A stretch of DNA of 64,000 nucleotides from Macrothele yani (taxonomy: Eukaryota; Arthropoda; Arachnida; Araneae; Macrothelidae): the NCBI GenBank assembly GCA_039090855.1, contig CM077012.1, forward strand, positions 140,340,541-140,404,540, written 5' to 3'. The notes under the pieces were generated by a model. It was not told the origin of the DNA. It saw nothing but the letters and a program-made list of their open reading frames with translations, and searched no databases. The position numbers and the translations under genes were made by a program. Positions 33,486 through 43,551 of this stretch are shown here, one piece after another. The stretch's first letter is position 1. Each line of letters starts with the position of its first letter.

Positions 33486-33650
33486 GATGATAGGGGCAAC
33501 CGGGTATAGCCTCAAGCCCCACAGTTCAGGAAATAGCCAGTACCATCAGACAAATACACCACCCATACCTCATATGGGACTCAAAACCAAGGCCACCTTG
33601 GGCGAATGGTCAGAGGACTGCATCACAACATTTGGCCACTGAGGTACCAT
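33486..33650 (-). mobile_element. SINE family 1, diverged copy
   Basis: GCCAGTACCATCAGACAAAT, CACCCATACCTCATATGGGA and GGGCGAATGGTCAGAGG align to the antisense SINE. The tail end is missing. Confidence 0.65.
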
Positions 33651-34264
33651 TACACATTTAGAATACATCCACTGAAAACAGAAAAGATATATATATATAT
33701 ATACATTGATAAAGATGCGATATTCTGATTCATTAAAACCTTAAACATACTTTACTGCATTTCTGAAACAAACAAATTAAAATACATGCACAATACTGAC
33801 AATTTTCTTCCCTGTAACACAATATTTTTTTACAGTGTCTACGTATCAGAGTGCAGACACTGAGCTAAAGTGATAGACGATAGACCTCGGAGCATTCTAG
33901 ACAATTTCTTTGCATAGAAAAAATGGGGGGGGGTTCTAGGCCAGGGCCGGTGGTGCACCCCCAAATATAATCAGATTTTTTTGGGAATTACATATTAATT
34001 TTAATTAATTACCAGTACATGCAGGAACTTGTGCCCCTTCCGCTTCATTTTTTTTTTGTGTTGTCTAGAACTCCTTTTGCTTGAAATATTCTTAAATATC
34101 AGAATATTTAATATTGGCATTAAACATGCCAAGCAGCCCATAGAAGAATTCAAGGCAACTTTCTTTAATGACACACAGAATTCTTTTTGCCTCCACTTCC
34201 TACAGTGTTCCACAAGGTAAATAGCATCTGGTGTTGAAATAATTTTTAAATCACACACATGTAG

Positions 34265-35465
34265 AAGCAGAGATGTTGAGAAAAACAGATTAAGCATTTG
34301 TGCTCCCTAGAGCGAAATTGTGCATTATTTTGGGAGGAAAGTACACACACAGAGTTTGCATAGTTAGTAGTATCTGACGGAGAAAGAAGTTTTTCAATCG
34401 TGTTTTTAGTCCCACAGATATTGCTGTAAATGGAAAGGTGAACTTGCGGCCTCTGGTGGCAGATTTCTGCATTAAGAAATTTTTTAAATTATATGAGAAA
34501 CATTTTGCAGTGGAAATGCTCTCCAACAAAGAAATAATTTTTTAAATTGGATTCTTAAAAGCAGAGATATTGACAAAAATAAGATGTTCATCTATGCCCC
34601 TGCCGGATAAGCCATGCATTATTTTAAGAAGAGAGTATTTTCAAAACATTTTTCGAGGTGAGCGGTATCAGTCCACGAAAGAATTTTTTCTAACGAGTTT
34701 TCAGGAGCTCCGATTTTGCTGCAAATACATCAGAAACAGAAATAAACACTTATGTCCCTGGTGGCCAAACGAGTCTTTACCAAATATAAAAAATTATATA
34801 CAAGACATTTCCCATCAGAAGCTATATCCGGTGCAGAAAGACTTTTTCAAATCTGAGTTTTAGAGGCAGAGATATCGGGAAAATTATGCAATTTACCTTT
34901 TTAAGCCTTGGAAAGTCTGAATTACTTGAAAATTTTGAAATTGTATGAAAAACATTTTGCAGTGGAAACTATCCAACAATGAAAGGTTTTTTCAAATCGG
35001 TCTCTTGGAAGCAGAGATATCAACAAAAATAAGATATAAGTCTACGCCCCTGGTGGAGAAACCATTCATTATTTTAAGAAGAAAATATTCGGAAAAGGTT
35101 TACCGAAGTGAGTGGTATCGGTCCATGAACGAATTATTTTAGTCGAGATTTTAGAAGCTCAGATTTTGCTGCAAATGCAACAGAAGCAGAAATTAACGCT
35201 TGTGTTTCCTGGTGGCCAAACCGTTTTTTACCAAAAATTAGAAATATATGCAAAAGATTTCCCATCAGGAGCTAATATGCCCGAGAATGAATTTTTTAAA
35301 TTGGAGTTTTAGAAGCAGAGATATCGGGGAAAATGAAGTTTACTCTTACACCCCCTAGCGGAAAATCTATGAGTAACTTGAAAAAGTGACTATACCTAAA
35401 ATAGTCTTCGATAAAAAATGGATTCGAATGGTAAAATCATTTTTTCAATCGGACGTTTAGAAGCA
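34265..35465. repeat. Diverged tandem array, ~150-bp monomer, about 8 copies
   Basis: GCAGAGATAT or variants occur at 34267, 34561, 34867, 35011 and 35313, spaced about one or two times 150 bp. Most monomers also share a GCCCCTGGTGG-type block followed by AAACC and a TTTTTCAAATCG-GTTTTAGAAGC end. Strong paralogy links 34561-34860 with 35011-35310. A SINE follows directly. Confidence 0.8.
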
Positions 35466-35504
35466 AATACATAGATAGAATAAAATGTATTTTGAATTCG
35501 ATAT

Positions 35505-35730
35505 GCCGCGCCCTGGTGGCACAGTGGTCTAAGCGATGGCCTTTGATCATTAGTCTGAAAGGGGTCTGGGTTCGAATTCCAGTGAGGCAGGGATGTTGTG
35601 TTTGTCTTACGGCACTGGCTCTCTCCCTTCCCTGGAACCAGTGGCCCTAAATTTGGGACGGGTGACTGCTTACAGTCCATTGAGTTGCTCACAGTGGTCA
35701 TTAAACCTCCAATCCAAAAAAAAGAAAAAG
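35505..35730 (+). mobile_element. SINE family 1 copy
   Basis: GCCGCGCCCTGGTGGCACAG head, GGGTTCGAATTCCAG B box, body and interrupted poly(A). Its sequence begins with the same CCCTGGTGGC string seen in the adjoining array, which may be coincidental. Confidence 0.92.
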
Positions 35731-35739
35731 TTGATATTA

Positions 35740-36530
35740 CCTGCATTATTTACGCTTTCTAGCAGCAAAATTGCGCATCGTGAAAAAAAAACTAAATAAA
35801 GAATCGTCTCATTCGCACATTTCAAGCTTCCCAATGTGAAAAGAATTCTGGACTATTAGTTGCAAAGATATAGTGTCCACAGACAGACGGACAGATAACA
35901 TAAGCACTATCTTTTTTTACAAAAGACGTGCTTTTAAAGTGTGGAAAAATTAATTTTCCGAATTTTCAATTAAAAGATCTGAATTTTTCACAGATGTCAT
36001 AACTGGGTCATATAAGGTTACCCTGTAAATTTCACTGCAATCAAATTAAAACTTTTGAATTGTACATGAAAATTTTCATTATGACGTACTGCCACTGCTA
36101 GCAATTAATTGCAAACGTGATTAAAAATTTTAGTGGCTAGTTTTCAAAATTTTTATTTGATTCATACGAAATTTGATAGGTTCGTTCTTTTTAACAATTT
36201 ATTAAGCACATTAAATTTTCAGCCTGTTTTGTCGAAATTCCGCGAAGATAGAAAATCATACTTTTTATCCCAGTAGTGTGCAGGAGATGCTTATCAGTCA
36301 ACAGCCCAGATGGCTAGCCCTACACACCCATTTAGACAAGGAAGTTTCTTCAACCCCTTTCCTCCCACACTCTTAACTCCAGCTCACAGCTGGAGAAGAG
36401 CTAACGTTTCCGATACAGCACTGGCTGCCAAATCTTTTAACCAAACTAGTTCAGTATAAAAAGAAATACAATTCCAGGAGTTTTCCAGGAGTCATTAAAA
36501 ATTGCATTTTTCCCAGGAAATCCAGGAGGC
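35740..36530. other. No gene; repeat-flank sequence
   Basis: AT-rich. GTTGCAAAGATATAGTGTCC followed by ACAGACAGACGGACAGATAA near 35860-35900 may be one more, diverged end of the ~150-bp array family. A short element-like end (TTTCCCAGGAAATCCAGGAG) abuts the mariner remnant near 36530. Confidence 0.4.
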
Positions 36531-36539
36531 GTACGAACC

Positions 36540-37520
36540 ATTTAAAGAAGGGGGCAACCAGCATTGAAGACAAACCACGCAGTAGGAGACCATCATCTGC
36601 GACCACTGACACGAATCGTCAGGGAGTGGATGAATTGATTCACACAGAGGGACGAGTCACAATCCGTGAACTTGTTCTACAACTGGACTGTGGTCAAAAT
36701 GCCATACAGAAAATGGTGGAAGACTTAAGGTATTGGAAAGTGTGTGCAAAGTGGGTACCTTGGCAGTTGACTCCCGATCTGAAGGAGAGAAGGGTGGAAA
36801 TCTGTTCTGACTGCTGGAAGCATTTGAAGTCAATGAAGACACATTTTTTTCAGTCTGGTGACAGGGGATGAAACATGGGCATATCTTTATGATCCAGAAA
36901 CAAAGAATTTATCCATGGAATGGCGTCACACCTCTTCACCAAGGCCTAAGAAAGTTCAAGAGCCAGCAATCAGCAACTAGTCATGGTGAGTGTCTTTTGG
37001 GAATGTCATTCTCCTTGATTTTCTGGAATGTAGCCCCACCATGATCAGCGAGCGGTACATCGAGACACTCGAGAAGCCATGAGGAGGAAGAGACCTAAAA
37101 ATAATCTGAAAAGGATCTACATTCACCATGGCAATGCAAGACCACGCACATCTTTGGCAACAAATCAGGCAAGCAGCAAATTTGGCTGGTTGGTGGTCTC
37201 TCATCCACCATACAGCCCAGATCTGGTGCCATCAGACTTCCACCTGTTTGGTCCAATGAAAGAGTCTCTGGGTACAATGATTTGATGACACAGATGAGGT
37301 GAAAGTGGCTGTGAACAACAGTCCACACCAGAATTCCTTTAAAGAGGACTCAACAGTTTGGTTCAATGATGGTGCAAATGCATTGCTTGCGATGGAAACT
37401 ATGATGAATAGTACCTTTTGTATAGAGAAAAAATTACTCTACCAAAATGTGCAATTTGAACGACCTCTGTCAGTTAATGAAAAAGTGATGCCCACTTTTG
37501 CATTACTTTTGGTACAACCC
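36540..37520 (+). pseudogene. Mariner transposase remnant, different from 9323
   Basis: 36626-36871 gives MDELIHTEGRVTIRELVLQL, LRYWKVCAKWVPWQLTPDLK (WVPHEL-type linker). 36870-36930 has TGDETWAYLYDPETK, the first Asp. 37079-37285 carries HHGNARPRTS (second Asp changed to Gly) and PPYSPDLVPSDFHLFGPMKE (third Asp). A plausible right inverted repeat, TACTTTTGGTACAACCCTTG, ends near 37525. The left end is lost. Several frameshifts and stops. Confidence 0.85.
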
Positions 37521-37529
37521 TTGTAAATT

Positions 37530-38334
37530 CCTCTGCATTGTAAAAGTAAGCCTATTGTTCCCATGCATGGGCATTATTCATTCAACAAGCCATTCTTACA
37601 GCTAGTTCCGCCACAAAAATAACATTCCACATACATGTTTTGATGATTAAATTTCCAGAGCTGGCAATTTCACGATCTAGATTTTCAATGGCCAAAAGTC
37701 TGTTTTTTCTTTCACTGTTTTTTTTTTTTTACCTGTGAACTGGAGCTATGGTTTTTGGTTGAGTTTATTTTGTTAAAACCAAGTACAAATTTGAGTTATG
37801 CAAAGAAGCTGGATGCAGTTCAATACATAAATGAAAATATGTGTCTGCACTTTTTTATATTTCTGCAAGGTTTCTTTACTATGTCAAATTAGTCTCATCA
37901 CTAATTTGATGGATAAGCAGAATAAAATGTCTGAAAAAGGAACAGACATGTTACACAGTTTACATCTGTCCCCAAAATGTGACAACTAAGTATAGGTCTT
38001 AACTAACAGGAAGTGTCAGAAAACAAACAAAAACAACCAGATAATAATAATAATAATAATAATAATACTAGAGTCAGTTCTCACAATGGGTTAGTGTTCA
38101 ACCTGAAACTAGGAAGTTTCATCCTAGTAATTCCTATAATACTAAAGATAAATTTTCAACAATTTATTAGGGTTCTTTTTCTAGAAATTCCCTCAGAGAA
38201 TATTTGTGTGATTTTACCTCAGGTACTCAATCGGCACTAGAAAAGCTAACCCATGAACCAGCTATTTCATCCATGGTCAAAGAAATGAGAAAGCTAAAGT
38301 TGAGCAACATGCTATACTAAAAGTCCCACATTAC
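37530..38334. other. Intronic, no gene; (TAA)n at 38042-38068
   Basis: No transposon recognised. It directly follows, on the gene's minus strand, the splice donor at 38334. Confidence 0.5.
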
Positions 38335-38537
38335 CTTTTTCTGTTTGCTTAGTATCCTTCTTTACTAAATTGGCAGTGCATTCAGCCCTGTGAGTAGGAG
38401 ATAACTTCCTCTTCTTGTTAGCACCCACAGATTCAGTAACAGGCCTCTTTTTAAAAAATGGCACAGTAAATTGATCTGATGGTGGTATCGCATTCTTCTC
38501 CAGTTTTTCCATAGCTAATTCAGAAAACGCTTTGGAT
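38335..38537 (-). CDS. Internal exon of the unidentified host gene
   Basis: On the minus strand the acceptor TTGTTTCTTTCTAG precedes ATCCAAAGCG, and the donor is AAAAAG followed by GTAATG. The 203-bp exon codes SKAFSELAMEKLEKNAIPPS, then DQFTVPFFKKRPVTESVG and a basic KKRKLSPTHR stretch that could be a nuclear localisation signal, then KKDTKQTEK. It starts with the third base of a codon and ends after the first base, so it joins in phase with the exon at 21385-20994 (…TEK-G-PSVSE…). Upstream exons lie at higher coordinates or outside the window and were not identified. Family unknown. Confidence 0.6.
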
Positions 38538-39439
38538 CTAGAAAGAAACAATTGCATTTGTGACCATTATAATACCCATTAGAGTATTCACTTATTGACG
38601 ATAAACTGATTTTGTAAAGGGTTGCACAACTTAACTACTAGCACAACTAAGGGCTTTTTAAAAGGTGTATGATGCCACAAACAGATTAAGCCAAAGGTAG
38701 TAAAATTGTTTTGAACATCCTACTTTTGAGTATTAAATTAAATTGTTTGAGCATTTCAATTTTATACTTGGCATGAGTCTAATTCTAGTATTTAATAAAA
38801 ATAGTAAGTATGTTGTCAGAGAACACAGTGGCAATCATACATATATCATATCGAAGAATGGTGGCAATCGTGGAGGAAACAGATGAGTTTGATTAATACA
38901 GCAATTTTAAGTTTTCAAGCAGAGCCAGATTGGCTCAATGGGACACCAGGATATTTCTGAGTGAATCATGCAAGAAATGGCCCACATTTTTGTATTTTTT
39001 TTACTTTTGCTTGGATTTTTCAGAATGAATGAATAACTAGACCAAAGACCCGAGCAGGGGTGCAGTCTAGGTCTGGCGCCATCATGCCGCTTTTTTTTTT
39101 TTCAAGACCTAGTGGTGCCAGACTACTTTTACCTAACTGTGCTGTTGACCCACTGCTCCAGCTAACTCGGCCTCCCTCATAATTTGGCAGTGGTTGACAG
39201 TGCCAGACCACATCTAGGAAATTGCCAGGGTACCTTTTTTAGGACTACACCTTTATTTATATACATACATTCTATTTCAAAGGTTTGTTGACCCGCCTCC
39301 CCGGATGCCTGCTGTAGGAGCTAATGCCTGGTGGGCCAGTCTTTGCAACACCAGGTCGCTTCTTCTTTCCAGGACTGCACCACTGCAAAGAGCCAAAGAT
39401 CTTTAACTCTTGTGAGTTACATGGTTGAGACACTGCAGA

Positions 39440-40067
39440 TCAGATTTGCTGTTCCAACACTAACCACAAAGATTTGCTGTTCCAACACTAACCACAAAGA
39501 TTTGCTGTTCCAACACTAACCACAAAGATTTGCTGTTCCAACACAAACCACATATGCTTAATTGAATTGAAGTCTGGGTAATTTGGAGACCAGGGAAATA
39601 CTGGAGGTCTCCTTCTTGATCTGTGAACCATTCTCGAACAATCCAAACAGTGTGACATGGCACATTTTCCTGTTGAGAGAAAGCACTAATAGATGGGAAT
39701 ACCATTGCCATGAAAGGATGTACCTGGTCTGCAATGATGTTTAGGTAGGTGGTAGACATCATATTTTCTTGCACATTAATAACAGGACCCAGAGTTTCCC
39801 AGCAGAACATTGTCCAAAGCCTTACACTAACTCCACCAGTGAGCTTTCATCCCATGGTGCATCCTGGTGCTCACTTTCCCATGTAAATGTTAAAGACTTG
39901 AATGGCCATTCACATGGTGCAACAGGAAATGAGATTCAATGGGCCAGATAACTGACTATCTTTCAGTTATTCAAGGTCCAGTTTTGATGCTCATAACCCC
40001 ATTATAAGCACTTTCGATAGGTAACAGAGGTAGCATGTGAACTCAAAGCGGCCAGTGGCTATGCACA
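39440..40067 (-). pseudogene. Tc1-like transposase remnant
   Basis: Minus strand: MFCWETLGPVINVQENMMST, TYLNIIADQVHPFMAMVFPS and QQENVPCHTVWIVREWF (second-Asp region with changes), plus GLQITQTSIQL where SPDLNPIENLW would be. Upstream pieces (HFLLHHVNGHSSL-like) extend to about 40067, where a CAGGGGTGTAGCTAGG hAT-like end begins. Confidence 0.75.
39443..39554. repeat. 28-bp tandem repeat, four copies
   Basis: GATTTGCTGTTCCAACACTA plus ACCACAAA repeats at 39443, 39471, 39499 and 39527; the first three are identical and the fourth diverges. It lies within the 3' part of a Tc1 remnant. Confidence 0.93.
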
Positions 40068-40070
40068 GGG

Positions 40071-41938
40071 GTGTAGCTAGGTCTAAGAACAGGGGGGGCT
40101 GCCAACTCACTATGGGGGAACTTTGTTCAACAACAAACTATATTCATTCACAAATACAGATGCAAGTTTTGCTTTTTATTTTCTTTACTTTTGTTAATTT
40201 ACTTCACTTGTGAACAAGTTTTCCATGCTGAAAAGTAAAATAAAAAAGTGTAAAAACAGGGGTGAGTTTTAAATTTCAAGAGTTCAAGAGAACTAAACTC
40301 TTGAAATATAAAAAAAATTGCATTATCGGATTTTTTTTTTTTTTATGGTGGATGAGGTGCAGTGTCATTATCGCTGGAAGAAAGATAACTAGCATGACAA
40401 AAACTATTTATTATTTTGTTTACTTTTTGGCTCTTTTCCATGGATCAATGCAGTGCCTTTGAGAACTTATTGATGCTGAATTTTAGCTCTTTCTTCTCCA
40501 TCTTTAATCATTCTTCTTTGCTGGGGCTTGGAGGTATACTCTTCTTACTGTGGTCAAGAGCAAAACCTCCCTTCCACACTCAAAAACCAAGAATCCTTAG
40601 ATTCCCGCCAATAAACACTTCTTCACATGCATTGCAAAATCACTGCTACCGACTACCAAACAATGAACAGGAAGTTGAAAGCCTTTTCTCTCTCTTGCAC
40701 AAAGATTTCTTTTCAGCACTGTTTTGCATCACCTAGAGGGATATATTTAACTAAAACATTCCCACGCCAACAATGTTTTTTTATATTTTGTTTCTTATGA
40801 AAAGAAACAGGATTTCTCTCTTCCCTGACCCTTAGTAGCAACAAGTCTGGTGCCCATCTAGCTGAGAATCATAGGCGCAGTAGTTTCTACTGATTCACTT
40901 TAAATCTTTTACTGGCCCAGTGGACCACTAGAATTTGTAGTCCGATTTGAAAAAGGCTGAGATTAGCAGTATATATCATTAGTCAAAACAGACAGTATGC
41001 TAATATAGTGATACCTTTTGAGGAGCTCGCTCTAGCAGTAGCAAAAAAACTGCTCTAGCAGTAGCAAACAATCTGACGTATTCAGTGTTGGAATGGAACG
41101 CGCTTCATAATTATTGCACTGTATTATTTTACTTACTTGTTATTGTTAGCATTTAGCGTATAAGGCAACATATATCACAGTGAAATTTTTGCTTAGATCA
41201 ACAAGTGTAACTTGGAAATCCCCACCCTGCCATCATTCATCTTGCAGTCCATGTGAACCGGTTGGGTTGTTATCAGTTTGGCATATCACCCCTACATGGA
41301 TTGATTGGTGTTACTATTGGTGACTGCTTATGTTTTTTAAAGCTAGGGAGAAAAAAAGGCCTCAACAGAATTATTTCAAACAAACAAACAATAACTGCAA
41401 CAACAGCGAAAAAAAAAAAAAAAACCTTCGATATTACCCTTTGTACAAGAAAAGATCATTTGCAGTCTCACCGTGTGTCTTCTGCTCTCTGACGGTCATT
41501 CATTGCTCCCACTCTAATGTTTATGGCTTTATGACTACCGAAGCTCACAGAGTGCATGGTGAGCTGCTGACAACTTACTAATGTGCAAGGAACGTGATTG
41601 CGAAATGAAAAAAAATAATCAGTAGCTTTAAACAAACAGAAAGGTAGGGTACAAACCACATCCCACACACACAATTTCTCGCTTGCTTGGTTGTCTTATT
41701 TCTTAAGTGTTTATTCAGTATCAGTGGTTAAAACACGATTTTTTGAAGATATTGATTTTTTTATAGAAACCAAATATTTGCGCTATATTCCGATTATCTT
41801 ATTTAATTTTATGTAAAGTGGAACTAAATATTTAAGTATGAATCCAGTACGTATAACAAAAATTCGGAGAGGTGCAGAGCACCCCCAAATGATTTCAAGG
41901 GGTGCTCAAGCCCCTGAGCACCCCCGTAGTTGGCGCCA
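40071..41938. other. Possible hAT-like termini, no gene assigned
   Basis: CAGGGGTGTAGCTAGG with a G run opens at 40072. At the other side, CCCCGTAGTTGGCGCCAGTG ends near 41940 after GGGGTGCTCAAGCCCCTGAGC. The two ends are not mutual inverted repeats, so they belong to different elements. One 106-codon plus-strand frame at 40416-40736 has no recognisable family. Confidence 0.4.
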
Positions 41939-42235
41939 GTGGACTGGATAGGATTTCAAGAGTTTCTCTGAGGAGGGTGGCTCTGGTGGTTGTGTATCGT
42001 GCGATTTTCTTTGTCCCAAAAAAGGTGCTGTGGAGTTGTTGGAGACTTCATGCGTTAGTGCCGTAGTGAGAAGTCCTCTTTTGAGATTCTCACTACGGCA
42101 CTAGCGCATGAAGTCGCCAACAACTCTGCAACACCTTTGTGGAGAAAATCGCATGATACACAACCGCCAGAGCGACCCTCCGCAGAGAAACTACAAAAAT
42201 CCCAAGAACCTTGAAAAATCCTATCCAGTCACGGG
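41939..42235. repeat. Long palindrome, arms ~140 bp
   Basis: Left arm 41939-42074 and right arm 42087-42235 are near-perfect inverted copies (for example GACTTCATGCGTTAGTGCCG against CGGCACTAGCGCATGAAGTC), separated by about 12 bases. The right arm continues into 42490, which the left arm does not, as expected for an inverted partial copy. Confidence 0.9.
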
Positions 42236-42412
42236 CTATGCAACCAGGAAACATCAATGGACCTTCCACATGTATGGCGCACGCTCATGAATACGCACAC
42301 TCTTAATCACACATCTTGAATATGATGCGCACGTTCTACAATATCCATAGCAAACATCTATTTTTGAATTCATAACTTGAACTCTGTTTTTGCATTTGAA
42401 TAATACTTCTGT

Positions 42413-42456
42413 CTGAAGAAGCCGCCCGTGGTGGCGAAAGCTAGCGTTTTGTTCTA
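42413..42456 (+). ncRNA. Hammerhead-like hairpin motif (Penelope-like element 3' region)
   Basis: CTGAAGA (42413-42419) is followed by a 6-bp stem GCCGCC/GGTGGC with a CGT loop and then GAAA (42436-42439), then CTAG-loop-CTAG. This is the order CUGANGA-stem II-GAAA-stem III of hammerhead ribozymes, except for one extra A before stem II. Stem I is not convincing. Such motifs occur near the ends of Penelope-like retroelements. Confidence 0.35.
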
Positions 42457-42957
42457 GTTTTTGTAATATTACACCAATAAAAACGGATTTCAGCATTTTA
42501 TTAGTATTACTGGTGTATATCTACCCAATTTTTCCGTACTAAAAAATGTATTTTGAGAATTTCTAAACGTACTATACTTATGAATTATGAGGTGAAATGA
42601 GCTAAAATTTGCCACTCATTTTTCATGCAGGACTACTAGTTCATATTATTTTGGCTGATTCAACATGGAATACAACACACACACATTACATAAAACATGT
42701 TTAAAACTTTTGTTTTGAGCAGGGGAACTAGTTATTGGAAAGGTGTAAAAGGTGAGTCTTACAAGCCCATCCAGTTTTATATTTCGTCCTGTTTAATTAC
42801 AAGTGCATTATATTGGTGTACGTCATTTTCAAAATGTGTGAATTAGAACATCTTAAAAAAATTTTTTTTCTCCTGGCATTACAGCTACCAAAGCCAGCAA
42901 TCATTTCTTTTACAGCAATTAGAACTTCCTTAAATTAAACGAAAGAGTGACATAGTC

Positions 42958-42986
42958 CTGATGACGAAGTAGGCTTTAGTTCGAAA
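42958..42986 (+). ncRNA. Second hammerhead-like motif
   Basis: CTGATGA (42958-42964), a weak GAA/TTC stem with an AGTAGGCTTTAG-like loop region, and GAAA (42983-42986) followed by ATTTGAC. The stem is short and again preceded by one unpaired base. Similar CTGATGACGA...TTCGAAA strings are familiar from Penelope-like element tails. Confidence 0.3.
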
Positions 42987-43551
42987 ATTTGACAACAACT
43001 TTCATGAAAAATAACCTCTATAAGACCCATAAAAAAGTTATTCCACAATCGCTATGAATAGAGGTGCCATAAATTCATTTACAACTAGAAAAATTATCTG
43101 TATATTGACTGATAGAAATAGGAGGTAGGGAAAACTGGAATTTTTTAAAGCGTGAAATTCAAAAATCTGTACTGCTTGTGCCCAAGGGTGGCCATAAGGT
43201 GTGTGTGTGTGCTCTACCCCCCCCCCCCCCCATCACCACCACCAGAAGTTGGTACAGCCAAATTTTTGATAAATTTGAAACACTAAAATAGACGAAACCA
43301 TTTTTTGAAGCATTTTAAAAAATAATAAGATATTAATGATTGGTTGTATCAATTATTTTTGTTGTATTTAGTGTATCTTGCACATTTACTAAGGGATGTA
43401 AGGTCAGGTGATGCATAACATCATAGCCTCTCCCTGACAAATGTCAACCCCGCCTTCTCGTGGTGCATCCTGCTCCCACTAAAGGGGCTCAGACGACCGC
43501 CAATAGTGGTGTAACTATACCATCGGGATTAGAGGAAATGCTATCCCACAC

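Noticed and set aside
33222..33523. Overlapping frames on both strands (WMDGWMDG, HPSIHPSIHP)
   Set aside because: They are translations of the GTAT/GGAT microsatellite.
40416..40736. 106-codon plus-strand frame, and on the minus strand a LPVHC...FAMHVKKCL string like a UBZ zinc finger
   Set aside because: Neither strand shows clear splice borders or a continuous domain; the zinc-finger likeness lacks one Cys and runs into a stop. It might be an exon of the host gene, but the evidence is too weak.
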